Assembly (NCBI GenBank): GCA_001579985.1
Contig: LRSR01004988.1
Span: 1 to 45,843, forward strand
Direction of reading: 5' to 3'
DNA from: Hypsibius dujardini
Lineage: Eukaryota > Tardigrada > Eutardigrada > Parachela > Hypsibiidae
Length of the DNA stretch: 45,843 nucleotides
Positions 20,186-31,020 of the stretch are shown piece after piece. The number at the start of each line of letters is the position of its first letter. The stretch's first letter is position 1. A model generated the notes under the pieces. It saw only the letters and a program-made list of their open reading frames with translations. It made no database searches and had not been told where the DNA came from. The translations under genes and the position numbers were made by a program.

Positions 20186-22336
20186 CTATTCTAACGGACG
20201 TTCATCATCTGCATCATTATGCGGCTTTTCCCGTCGTGTGGTGCCATCATTTTCCTCATACCCCGGATCATGACTCTCATAGTCCGACGGCGGGGAATAC
20301 GTCTGTGGAGAGTAGTAACTCGCGGGCGGAGAATAGCCAGAGCTCGGTGGGGCCGGCGGACTGTAACTGGGCTGTGTGTAAGTGATCTGCTCCTCAATCC
20401 TCGGTGGTGCGTAGCTCGGCGCGGATATTCTCGGGGGCGCATAGTTCAACGGCGGACTGTCGTAGCTGGGCAGTTCGATGCTGCGATAGCTGACGGAGTA
20501 GCTCGGCTGGTAGCTCGGCGGTTGGTAGCTCGGCGGCTGGTAGCTCGGCGGCTGGTAGCTCGGCTGATAGCTCGGCGGTTGGTAAGAGTACGGCGGTTGG
20601 TACGAGTACTGTACCGGTTGGTAGGCCGGCTGGGAGACATAGCTCGGCTGGTATTGCGGCGGAGCGTAGTAAATGTAGCGTTCGGACTTTTCATACCCGG
20701 AGAAGGGCTGCTTGTAACTGTCTGTCTGGTAGTAGGCAGGTGGTCCGAAAAATGGAGCTGAAAAGGAAGGCGACAGTAGTAAACCCCAATGATAATATAT
20801 ACTTCGGAGGTATAGCGAGAGGTGCAATAGGAAGTGTAACCGGAAGTAGAAATATATGCTACCAAATGAACCTCTTAGATTTCGCTTTTTCCCTCCATGA
20901 CAAAAACATCCGAAAGGGCATAATTATATTTATATGGTAAATTTACTCGCGCGGTTCAGAAATACTCCCACGGAGCAAAATTGGTCATAGAAGAGACGGC
21001 CCACCCTTGAATATATTTTGCAAGGTAAATTTATTGCGCGGTTAAAAAATACTCAAGTAACTAAAGTCTCCTTTAAAGGGGGTTTTTGTATGGCTCAACA
21101 ACATCCCCTTTAGAGAGGATTTTTGCATGGCTCTTAAGTCTTATTCTTTACACACACGACCGCCAGACGCGGTCAAACCGGATCCGTGAGATGGTCAATT
21201 AATCGATTAATTGGTTTCTTTAGCCAACAAAACTCTGCTTGTTCAAAAGTGGTGCCGGGCATGAAAGGATGATTGATTGATTTTGTAGAGGTGAAATTTC
21301 GCAACTTACGTGTATACGGAGGCGGAGCATAGGCTCTGTATAAAAGTACACGTTACACAAAAATAATCGCAATATACAAATGGTCAACAGAAACCTTACA
21401 GGGGTGGATAAGAGGGCGGAGAATAATAAGGTGGCTGGTAGGATTGCTCGTAAGAAGATGCGGAGTATGAGGGCGCAGAGTAGGACGGCTGAGAATAATC
21501 CGCGTAGCTGCGTTTGCTCTTCACCTTCCGTTGGTTGGTGCGCGACGGTGGCGCCACCGGCTGATGCCACGGATGAGCGTACTCTGCGTCTAAAGAGAAA
21601 ACAACGTGGAAATACGCAACGGTTGATTTAATTTACCTTCGTAATTTACTAATTTACTACAGAAATCATTAAAAAAAATGAGGAATAATTTATTTTCACG
21701 GCAACTAAAATCCACGCAACAAAATGCAGAAATTATTTCAAGTGGACTTTTCCAAGACTTTTCGGCGAAACAGTTTTCTGAACTAATTAGTTATTTTTAA
21801 ATTTGACAACTTAATCTCAAAGCTAAACAGACTTGATCATGCTCCGGCTATTTTTGTGCGTTGATACTTTTTTGTCTGACATCCAGAAAAAATTGTTGAA
21901 CCATTTGTTATTTAATAAATAATAAATAATAAATAATAAATAATAATAAAATTAATAGTTAATTTTAAGGGCGCGTACTTGCATTCCCGGAAGCGTAATA
22001 GGGTTGTCCGGTGTTTATTCCGAAGACTCCGGCTTTATCATCTCCGACCACTTTACTGATATCTGGTTCCGCCGCGTGCTCGTCCGGCTTCTCAAACTGA
22101 ACGTCCAGTCCGGGCTCATTGTCGGCGTTTCTTCGGCTTCTTTTCTTCCGCGATAGTAAACTGACTTGTAAATTCGCGTGGTCGCTGTTAACACCACTCG
22201 ACAACCGGGAAGGACGGTCAAAGAATAGATCGTTCAGCTTGCTGACGCTGCTATTTCCCACCAATTCCGGTAAGACCTGCTTCACCGTTGACAGGGCGCA
22301 CAAAATTACCTTCAAAAGAACAAAGACTATCGACAT
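20186..22336 (-). CDS. secreted Tyr/Pro-rich repeat protein with dibasic processing site
   Basis: Exons 22336-21979, 21589-21400, 21335-21310 (26-nt microexon) and 20757-20186 join in phase to 381 residues. The start Met (MSIVFVLLKVILCALSTVKQ) gives a signal peptide; no upstream in-frame ATG is needed. A furin-type basic cluster, RKKRSRR, lies at about residues 63-69. A second basic patch (RKVKSKR) precedes the Tyr-rich part. Exons 2 to 4 are dominated by Tyr, Pro, Ser and Gln, with tandem SYQPP / SYQPS units (about 20490-20600) and related YSPP and YAPP units; the C-terminus is acidic (ENDG, DADDE). No cysteine-rich or enzymatic domain. Composition resembles extracellular proteins cross-linked through tyrosine (cuticle, byssus, eggshell types). 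It sits directly upstream of the peroxidase gene in the same orientation; substrate status is inference. Confidence 0.82.
20937..21130. repeat. short direct repeats in Tyr-rich gene intron 3
   Basis: GGTAAATTTA[C/T]T[C/T]GCGCGGTT followed by AATACTC occurs at about 20937 and 21024. A TTTTTG[T/C]ATGGCTC segment with preceding CCTTTA occurs at about 21073 and 21106. These are degenerate local duplications of unknown origin. Confidence 0.6.
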
Positions 22337-22384
22337 CAGATAGCTTAAATCGGTCTTGCTTAAATTAGCTTCTAGCACCGGAAT

Positions 22385-22567
22385 TAAAAGAAATTAAAAT
22401 TTAATCTAATTAGATTAAATTACATATTAAATAAAATTATAATTTAATTTAATTTAGTTTAATTAAATATTAAATAAAATTAGAATTTAATCTAATTCAG
22501 TTTAATTAAACTAAATATTAAATGAAATTAGAATTTAATCTAATTTAGTTTAATTAAATATTAAATA
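22385..22567. repeat. AT-rich tandem repeat
   Basis: About three units built from TTAATCTAATT[T/C]AGTTTAA and ATTAAATA words, roughly 60 bp each, upstream of the Tyr-rich gene. Confidence 0.75.
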
Positions 22568-23700
22568 CAGGAAAAAAAGGGTAAACTCGAGAAAATGTTT
22601 GAGTTGATCATTTCGTGGACTTCATGAGAAAAAGAATTATTTACAGACAAATTGTAACCCTCTGCTCACCAAATAAGCAGCAGACGGATGCAGTGACGGA
22701 TTCATACTTCCGCTACAGAGGCCGTTTGATGTGGTGTGGTCAAGGTCAGTGGTCAATGTTGAAAGGGGAAATTGTGAGGGGGAAAATGTGAATATTCCAG
22801 GCCGAAAAAAAGACAATTACAGAGTTACTTGTGAGAGTAAGTAGACACTTGCCTTGTCCTAGTGCGCGGCTCTGCCATGATGATTGCTTGAAATGTTTAC
22901 ATGCCCCAGTTAAATGAAAAGTGAAGCTGCCTGTTGCTGGTAATTAAACGATTCTCTAGACGGTGACATTTGTGACATCAGACGATACTTGCAGCTGCAT
23001 GGGGAAGGTTATCCATCCGCGTCGCTTAATCAAGTTCAGTCCGCGCGACTGATCAAGCTACCGAGATATATTGAGCTCGCGCGCGCGGCAGTTCACGATG
23101 TAGTTATACCGGTAAGAATTACCAAGCAAGAATCCTCCTTACGCCTTGGTAGGGTATAGTGGGCAGAGTAGTTGGTTGGTCTGGCTAGTGGATTGTCAGT
23201 CTAGGTGGCGGACTAAACTATCCTCCGGGACCATTACGTGAATAAGAGCCGGGTTTGTACCCCTGACTGACCGTTAACCTGATCGACCGTTAACCTGAAC
23301 TACCGTCAGCCTGACCGAACGTCAACCTGAACTACCGTTTCCACTAGCCGGACCGACCATTCATCAGATGGTTTGCCCGTTGACCAGTAGGATCGTACCT
23401 CTATCCCTGTGACCTGCAGAAATGAACGCCCGCCACTTCCTTGGTTGTCAACTTATCGGACCGAACCTTCACCACTTCCATCGGCTGTCAACCTTCACCA
23501 TTTTAACCGACTGCCGACTACCAACCGGACCGAACATCTAGCAACTTGACCGACTGAGGCATCAAACTAAACACGCAGGGCGTTGTCGCATGCACCTCTT
23601 CTAATTTAACACGTAGGCAAAGCACGTATATTTTTATTTATCTGCAGGCTATTTTGAACAAGAAATAAACAGGAGCTTAATACAATGTGTCTAATTCTAT

Positions 23701-23905
23701 TTATACCATCTGTAAATTTACTTTTGAAACTAACTTCAAATGCGCACAGCGGCTCTCCCTGTTGAAGGAGGAAAATAGGTCACCACTCATTCGCAAGAGA
23801 ATTTTGTCCTTTTCCATTCCGTTGTAGCAGATTTTGCACTTTCTGCTTTGTTTACGTTTTTTATTGACTTGACCAGGAAGTACCAGTCTGCTCAAAAGTC
23901 CCCAT
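23701..23905 (-). pseudogene. unidentified ORF segment, inverted homologue of 24477-24690
   Basis: The minus-strand frame contains CKICYNGMEKDK, an FRMS-like LRMS, and ends HLKLVSKVNLQMV. The plus strand at 24477-24690 encodes a clearly related segment (CKICCRRMEEDK, FRMS, HLKLVSKVTLQMV) of the same length, so the reading frame has been kept while the DNA diverged. I do not recognise the family; the paired Cys residues might bind metal. It may be an exon of an unknown gene or a transposon-derived remnant. Confidence 0.4.
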
Positions 23906-24476
23906 TTTTCCGTGCCTCTTGTCCGAAATGACAGTTTTTAAGTAAAGATATTTGAAATATCAGATAGCACCAACTTCAATTTTTTTGTTGAAATAATTAA
24001 TTCTTTCGATTTGAACCGTTTTTTGATCGGCAAAAAGATTGAGCTGATCCTCCCGCCTGTAATTTTTAAAATTCTGCCAATCCGTGAAAGACGGTTTTCA
24101 GGCGCCGTTTTTCGCGCCTAATTATAGTAATTGGACAATGCCACTGTTAAAAAAAGCATTTTTCTTATCCATAAAAAAAAGCATTTTTCTTATCCATAAA
24201 AGACTGTTGTTCAACTGCAACCAGTTGAAACCTGTTTTTTGCGAGTGCAGCGCACAGTCGCGGCGAGAGCTATTTACAAGAACTTCAGGGATGAAATCTT
24301 CCCCTGTCGTCTCACTCTGCAACTGAAAACGTCGCAAATTGGTTACCACTCTACACCTGTAATTTACGAGAGACTTCTCCATGACGGAAAAGTTTGAAAA
24401 TTAAAAATTGGAACAAATTGACAAAAAGTGGCGAAGATGTTCAACGATGAGTCAGAGTGCATTGGGTATGAATCTT

Positions 24477-24763
24477 AATTGGGACTTTTGAACAACTGGG
24501 TGCTTCCTCGATTGAGTGACGCAAAACGCAAAGAAAGCCGAGCATGCAAAATCTGCTGCAGAAGAATGGAAGAGGATAAATTATTCTTTCGAATGAGTTG
24601 TCAACTACTTCCGTCCTGCAAGGGGAGCAGCCACTGTTCACATTTGAAATTAGTCTCAAAAGTAACTTTACAGATGGTACTCTATAGAAGGATAAGTGAC
24701 TTGACATTGCCCTTTCCCTTTTCCATGGTTTGTTTTGCGTTAGTGTTTGAGGGCAAAGTATGA
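24477..24763 (+). pseudogene. unidentified ORF segment, inverted homologue of 23701-23905
   Basis: The plus-strand frame with CKICCRRMEEDK and HLKLVSKVTLQMV matches the minus-strand segment at 23701-23905. The two are arranged head to head around a 570-bp middle that includes a tandem duplication of AAAAAAGCATTTTTCTTATC (24150-24198). Function unknown. Confidence 0.4.
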
Positions 24764-25257
24764 AGACGGAAAATGCGTATATTTTATCGGAAACAATGGC
24801 GCTGAAACAGGTAAGATAGAAGTGCAGTGTTGAGTTTATGGCAAAGTTGTCGAACGCGACTTGCCAATAATTATTTTCCGCAGACAAAAAATAAACCTTC
24901 TCTCCGCTAAGATGGCAGATGTAAGTTTTAACAGATGTAAGAGGGTTGGCTCGAGCTGACGTCAGTGTTTGAAGGACAAGAGGGGGGGGGGATTTATTAA
25001 TTTCCGACGAGCTCTGACGGAAGGGAAGGGGACCCAGACACAGACCCCGCCTCCGTGTGTACAATTCCAGCCAATGGCGAGTTTTCTCGCAAATCGCGCA
25101 GCTCAAAAGTGAAAGGTCAAATTTCGCCTGATTCTTCGTGACTCACACGCGTTTCTCACTTTTTCCTCTTCCCCTTTTTCCAGCCAGCGTTGTGCTGAAT
25201 CATTTTTCCTCAACTCATCGGGTCACTAACCAGATCGCAGAGAGATAAAGCAACATA

Positions 25258-25475
25258 CAGCTGCGTTTGCAAGAGCTTCCGGCGATAAGTCGGACACCCT
25301 CTTTCGATATAGACATAAACCACCCTATTGTACAGTGTTAGTGAATTCCCACAGACCGTGAACGGCGGAATTGATTGCTTGACTTTGCCAACGGCACATT
25401 TTAATATTGTTTACAAGGGTGGTTTATGTTTACATCAAAAGAGGGTGTCCGACTTATCCCTTACAAAGGCAGCTG
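25258..25475. mobile_element. palindromic MITE upstream of E2 copy A
   Basis: 218 bp, starting CAGCTGC and ending GCAGCTG, with inverted arms sharing AGAGGGTGTCCGACTTAT and GGTGGTTTATG. Flanked by TA at 25256-25257 and 25476-25477. The matching place upstream of copy C (reverse strand, about 35885) reads CAACATATCCTCCG without the insert, which supplies the empty site. Confidence 0.85.
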
Positions 25476-25477
25476 TA

Positions 25478-25511
25478 TCCTCCGTTCGCGCATACGCACA
25501 AACGAGAGAAA
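25478..25511 (+). promoter_or_regulatory. conserved upstream motif of E2 cluster, copy A
   Basis: TCCTCCGTTCGCGCATACGC followed by ACAAACGAGAG. The same motif is upstream of all five E2 copies (reverse strand 30583-30616, 35853-35885 and 40338-40371; forward 41416-41450) at about 100-190 bp from the ATG, or more where a MITE intervenes. Candidate shared promoter element; it could also simply be conserved through duplication. Confidence 0.5.
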
Positions 25512-25606
25512 ACTCAATCGCGCGTTCATATAAACGAAAAAACGAGAGACTGTCAAGTGCACAATTTTAACATTTTTCATTTGAATACCAACCTCGCCCG
25601 TCGAAA

Positions 25607-27039
25607 ATGGCGGCCAAACGTGTTAACAAGGTAAAATCCCATTTCCAAGGTCGTGTTTTCTCAGTAGAAAATGCAATTTCCTAAAGCGCCAAATGATTCG
25701 CTTACTTGACATATGCTCATTAGACCGTTTCCCTGTCGAACAGCAGGGTGATTTCACATTCGCTCGTCTTCAATTCCGATATCTCCTTTTTTCCCCACCA
25801 CAGGAGCTTCAGGATTTGAAAAACTCCAAGATGTTCCCCAACATCAAAGTGGACGGTGAGTTGAGATTGAATAATCACACAGCCAAGCGGTGGAGAGAAG
25901 GGCGAGGGGGGAAATGTCGGGAAAGAGAATACTTGCGAATATTTTTTTGTTTTAAAAAACACTTGGCCCAAACTTTCAACTGATCGTTCTTAACTTACTG
26001 AACAAAGAAGACAATGGGTTTAACTCCTGTTGTTATATCTGACTCGATTAGAGGCCCAGATTTACTATGTTTGTTGCTTTCAGAGCAGAATATTTTTAAG
26101 TGGCAGGTATTGCTGGTGCCGGTGAGTGACATCAAGGGATCTTTAAGAATAAGGAACATTTCAAGGGCATCACTAATTTCGCTGTTTTTTCTACCTTCCA
26201 TCCTTGAGGAGCATCCCCCGTACAATAAGGGCGCTTTCCTCGTGGACATCGTCATTCCTGACAACTATCCGTTCAGGCCGCCGAAGATCAACTTTGGCAC
26301 AAAGATCTACCACCCCAACATCACTGAGCAGGGTCACGGTATGGAAACTGATATAACCCAGTAGTTACTGTGCCGGTCATTTTGTGCTTTGCAGTCTGCC
26401 ATCCCATCTATGGGTCTCAATGGTCGCCTAGTCTCAGGATCGAACAGGGTAAGCCTTCTTTGCAACTTAAAAGTGACTTCCTTCTTTGTTGCGGTTGGTG
26501 GCACTACGACTTTCGAGACGGTTCATTAGAATGGAGACGACTTTTAAAAAAATTAATCGAGTTTTCGGAGAAAATAGTTGCTCAGTCTTCCATCATGTTT
26601 TTTTATTAGCTGTCGAGAAAAGATATCCTTTTTGTTTGGACAAATAATTACCAACGTCGGATTTTTGTAAAGCTCGTCTTACATAAATTAGAAGTAAGTA
26701 ATTTTTATTATTAATTGTATCGTTTTAAGTTGCAAACAAGTTATCTTTATTTCTAAATTAATTTGCCGTTTTTAAACTATAAATAAATCATTTTTATTAA
26801 ATTATTTCAGTCGCTTTAAGTTATAAATAATTAGTTTTTATTTATATATTCATTATTAAATTTCCTTTCTCTTTGCAGTCATTCAGGCACTTTTAGATCT
26901 AATCAGCACGCCCGAGCCGAACCGCCAGTGCTGCACCTGCCGCGCCGACTTGATAGAGGAGTTCACGAAGGATAAGGAGAAGTTCATGAAGAACGCCGAG
27001 GAGTTTACGATAAAGCACGCGGAGAAGCGCCCTGAGTGA
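25607..27039 (+). CDS. ubiquitin-conjugating enzyme E2, UBE2L3-like, copy A
   Basis: Six exons: 25607-25630, 25804-25855, 26084-26121, 26209-26338, 26395-26448 and 26879-27039, giving 152 residues. The UBC fold follows UBE2L3 throughout: N-terminal helix [32 protein letters not shown], the HPN motif (IYHPN), catalytic Cys83 in GHVCHP (Cys86 in UBE2L3), and the C-terminal [15 protein letters not shown]. The family accepts ubiquitin from E1 and passes it only to HECT and RBR ligases. Compared with UBE2L3, the residue after the Cys is His instead of Leu, the NWKPATK segment is QWSPSLR, and a Cys-rich three-residue insertion (NRQCCTC) sits in the loop before RAD. The frame is intact and splice sites are canonical. 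Tail-to-tail with copy B. Confidence 0.9.
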
Positions 27040-28762
27040 ATGAGTGAATGAGAGAGAGCTGCCTCTTTTTTCCTCCAGGGAGAGAGAGTCATCCCGTCAT
27101 CTTACTACTTTTTATTAGAGTGCACACACGCTGTGCGAGAGAGAGAGTGAGAGAGAGAGAATTGTAAAGGTGAATAGTTTTTTTGGCTTTTATTACTCCC
27201 GATTCCGGAAGATTCCTTGGATCATTTTGTCGAGGGAGCTCGATGGCAGTAATGTCCGGCGGAGAGTACTGCAAGCTATACGCTGACGACCCTAGTCTAT
27301 CTTTGAAGTCTATGACCCTTTCCCTGTCAGTTTTGTCAGTCTTTCTTTGGGTCTGTGCGTTTTTTAGTACATGAATAAACGTTTGAGAAAAACAAACTGT
27401 CCTGACTGTCTCTCTTTCTGTCTCTCTGTCGATCTGTTTGTCTGTCTGTCGGTCTGTCCGTTTGTCTGCCCGTTTGTCTGTCCACGTATACATATACGTG
27501 AGCAGAGATATATATGTGCTCACATTATTGCAAATGGCTGTCTGTGTGTCTGCCTGCTTTTAGAATGCTTAGCAGGTCACTGTACTTTTTATTTCAAGAG
27601 CAAAGTGTGCCCATTCAGGTGACGCTTTTCTCAGATCGAGCGAGACTAAATTTTAGTGTAAACGGATCACCTGATTTCCGGCGAAAACGCGAACCGAAAA
27701 GAAATTTGTATTTCGAAAGTTAGACCTTAAAAATGTCTTATTTTATGCTCTGGAATTTCCCCAACTAAATCCGATGCTGCTTTACTTGAAGATGCCTACA
27801 CTATCAGGGCTATCCGACAGGAAACGATTTTAGATGACCTGGACGAGCTGGAAAGGATGGGACAATAGTGCTGGAGCTTTGTTGTTGGGTTGTGGGGAAG
27901 TGTGCGGATTGGATATCGTCATTATTTTATTTTATTTTAGTATTATATTATGGCCGATTGTCCCGCAGTTGGTTGTGTATTTCATCTGTTCCACTTGTGG
28001 TTGATTGATTGATCAAAGGATTGCGATAGTGACTTCGTGAGAGCATTTATGACTTATATGGGTGATTAGTTGACCAGTTTTGCTTGGCCTGAGAAAAACG
28101 TCACCTGAATGGGCGGACTGTGATCTTCAAATGAAAAGTACAGTGACCTGCTAAGCACTCTAAAAGGAGGCAGACACACAGACAGCCATTTGCAATAATG
28201 TGAGCATATATACATGGACAGACAGACAGACAGACAGACAGACAGTTAGTCAGATAGGTAAGACAGCCAGACATACAAACAAACGTACAGATAGACAGAC
28301 AGGTCGACAGTCAGGCAAACAGACATGCGGGCAAGAGGGTAGACAAACCGACAGTAAGCAGAGAGATAGATAAGACAAAAAGCAAGCATGCAGACCGGTA
28401 GGAAGATAGAGAACCTGTCACTGCTGTCAGGCACATTTCTGAATCAACGGACAGGCGAACGCAGAGTTTGTCTCCTCGCATGGACAGTTTGTCTTCCTTA
28501 AAAGTTTATTTCAAAAGTTTTTTTCAAAACTAGATCAGCGTGTCGCTTGCGTACTCCTCTGCCGGACATTAACGCCATCGAACTCCCTCGACAAAATGAT
28601 CCAAGGAATCTTTCGGAATCGGGGGTAATAAAAGTAAAAAACAACTATTCACCTTCACAGTTCTCTCTCTCTCTCGCACAGGGCGCGCGCACTGTAATAA
28701 GAAGTAGTAAGATGACGGGATGACTCTCTCTCGAGAAAAAAAGAGGCAGGTCTCTCTCTCAT
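27040..28762. other. inverted-repeat spacer between E2 copies A and B
   Basis: The 3' flank of A (about 27050-27632) is matched in inverted orientation by the 3' flank of B (about 28091-28745). Shared landmarks include ATGACGGGATGACTCTC, the ATTCCGGAAGATTCCTTGGA area, GACA/TGTC tracts and CACTGTACTTTT. The central 458 bp (27633-28090) is unique. GACA/TGTC arrays lie at 27405-27482 and 28170-28340. Confidence 0.7.
27731..27868 (+). pseudogene. orphan open frame in the A-B loop
   Basis: A stop-free frame ending ETILDDLDELERMGQ and then TAG, in the only unique part of the A-B spacer. The acidic/Leu-rich end looks protein-like but has no start or clear family. An AG at 27791-27792 (CTTGAAG) could be an acceptor. 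It may be the last exon of a gene or chance. Confidence 0.2.
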
Positions 28763-30410
28763 TCACTCGGGGCGCTTCTCCGCGTGCTGTTTGGTAAACT
28801 CCTCGGCGTTCTTCATGAACTTCCTCTTATCTTTCGTGAACTCCTCTGCCAGGTCGGCACGGAGGGTGTAGCAATAGTGGTCCGGCTCGGGCTCGTTGAT
28901 GAGTTCCAAAAGTGACTTAATTACTGCAAAGAGAAATCAAATTTAACAGGGACAAATTAATACATAAATATAAATGAATTATTCATAACTGAAAGCGATA
29001 AATTAATAATAAAAATAACTTATTGATAATTTATTTAAGACGAGCTTTACAGAAATCCGACGGTTGGCGATTATTTGTCTAAACAAAGAGGATATCTTTT
29101 TTGACAGCTAATAAAAAGACATGATGGAAGATTGAGCATTTATTTTGTGGGAAAATGCGATTGTTTTTTTTAAAAGCCATCCGAATTCTAATGAACCGTC
29201 TCGAAACTCGTAGTGTCACCAACCACAATAGAGAAGGAAATTAATTTTAAATCGCAAACAAGACTTACCATCCTCGATCTTGGTGGCAGGCTTCCAGTTA
29301 TCGGCTTTCATGATGTTAAGGCAGACTGCATAGCACAAAATGACCGGTACAGCAATCACTCTACTTTCCGAGTAATAAATTATGATAAACCAGAATATTG
29401 TTTAGAATAGCCCTAAAATTAAAAAAATAAAGGTTAAATGTTAAACGGGCGTCCAGTGATTCAACAAAAGAGCAACAAAAGAGCAGTAACCAAGAATAAC
29501 AAGTAGAAAATACTGGCACATTCGGTTAATCAAATCAATCAATCAATCTAACGGTCCTCGCTACAAGGTATTCTTAGCACATCAACTGAAGCACATGAAG
29601 CCAAAACGTTTCTTCCACGCACCTTGACCTTCCTCGTTGATGTTGGGATGGTAGATCTTTGTATGCAAATTGATCTTCGGCGGCTTGAACGGATACTCGA
29701 TAGGAAAGACAACGTCCAGGAGGAAAGCGCCCTTATTGTACGGGGGATGCTCCTCAAGGAAGGAAAGTAGAAAAAAACCCAAATAAGTCATGCCATTGAA
29801 ATCTTCGTTATTCTTAAACATCCCTTCGTGTCACTCACCGGCATCAGCAATACCTGCCAATGCAAGAAATTCTGATCTGAAAACAACAAACGTAAATATA
29901 TATATACAAAAAACCACGCATGACCGAAATCCTTAATAGTGATCCTGGGCCCCTACCGAGTCAGACATGACAGTAGGAGTTACACACGTTGTCATATTTG
30001 CTCAGTAGTATTAAAAATGATCAGTTGAAAGTTTGGGTCAAGTGTGTAAAACGGGAAAATATTCGCAAGTATTCTCTTTCCCGACATTTCATCCGCCCTT
30101 CTCTGCACCGCTTGGCTATGTGATTATTCAATCTCAACTCACCGTCCAATATGATGCCGCCGAACCACTTGGGGTTATGAGTCCTCAAATCCTGGAACTC
30201 CTGTGATGGGGAAAAAAGTAGTTATCGGAATTTAAGACGAATGAATGTGAAATCACTCTGCTGTTCGAAAAGGGAAAGGGTCTAATGAGCGCATGTCGAG
30301 TAAACGGATCAGTTGGCGTTTTCCCAGCCACAAAGAGATGCATTTTCTACCGAGGAAAGAAGGCCTTGGAAATGGGATTTTACTTTGGTAAGACGTCGTT
30401 TAGCCGCCAT
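28763..30410 (-). CDS. ubiquitin-conjugating enzyme E2, UBE2L3-like, copy B
   Basis: Six exons: 30410-30384, 30200-30143, 29876-29839, 29752-29623, 29325-29269 and 28923-28763, giving 156 residues. This is the most canonical copy: [44 protein letters not shown] at 76-78, GQVCLN with catalytic Cys86 exactly as in UBE2L3, NWKPATK, and [17 protein letters not shown] three-residue insertion (HYCYT) precedes LRADLAEE. All introns are GT-AG with phases 0, 1, 0, 1, 1 shared by every copy. Probably the functional reference gene of the cluster. The conserved upstream motif lies at 30583-30616. Confidence 0.93.
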
Positions 30411-30582
30411 TTTTGTTGGCAAAATCTACGGTGAGTTGGTGATGGGAATTAACCTCGTTGCACACGCGCTTTTTCGACGGTTGGCGAGGTTGGTGTTCAA
30501 ACGGAAAATTCTAAAACTGTGCGCTTGACCGACTCTCGTTTTCTTGTTTAAAGTATATGAATGCACGAATGCGGGATTGAGC

Positions 30583-30616
30583 TTTCTCTCGTTTGTGCGT
30601 ACGCGCGAACGGAGGA
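30583..30616 (-). promoter_or_regulatory. conserved upstream motif, E2 copy B
   Basis: TTTCTCTCGTTTGTGCGTAC followed by GCGCGAACGGAGGA, about 175 bp upstream of the copy B start codon. It is the reverse complement of the motif upstream of copies A and E. Confidence 0.5.
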
Positions 30617-31020
30617 AATGTTGTTTTATCTCTCTGTTATCAACTAGTCATTTCGATTAGAATATTTAGCATTTGGCTCGAGTAGAAGCATGCTCTTCCG
30701 TCGGTATTCACATTTTAAGGCGCAATGAGGTTTTGCCACCGCCGACGAACGGCGGACATTTGTCCAGAAAATGCAAGAAGCTCGCCCGTCGGCGGTCGAA
30801 AAAGTGCGCGTGCGAAGTCTGATTAGTGACCCGATGAGCTGAGGAAAAATGATTCAACAAAACGCACACATGGAGGCGGGATCTGTCTATCGTGCGTTCG
30901 CGTACGTACAACGATAGGTCCCAGAAACGGAGAAAAATTGGCAAGAAATAGAACAAGATGCTGCATGTTTGCTCTTAAAGTATTAAAATTGTTGAGAAAA
31001 CAGATGAGTCAGTCGACTTA

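Larger units (their letters stand above)
22337..25606. other. repeat-rich spacer before the E2 cluster
   Basis: Contains an AT-rich tandem region (22385-22567), a stretch with recurring GACCG and TTAACCTGA words (about 23260-23560), an inverted pair of related ORF segments (23701-23905 and 24477-24690), and a unit (24920-25040) repeated at 41240-41345. It ends with the upstream region of E2 copy A and its MITE. No complete gene recognised. Confidence 0.55.

Noticed and set aside
20219-20865. Arg-rich frames on both strands over the Tyr-rich exon
   Set aside because: Shadows of the SYQPP repeat coding frame, which alone fits the splice phases and signal peptide.
21220-21570. Minus-strand 116-residue frame overlapping the Tyr-rich gene exon 2
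   Set aside because: It runs through exon 2 in a different frame and into introns on both sides; the phase-consistent Tyr/Pro/Ser frame is preferred.
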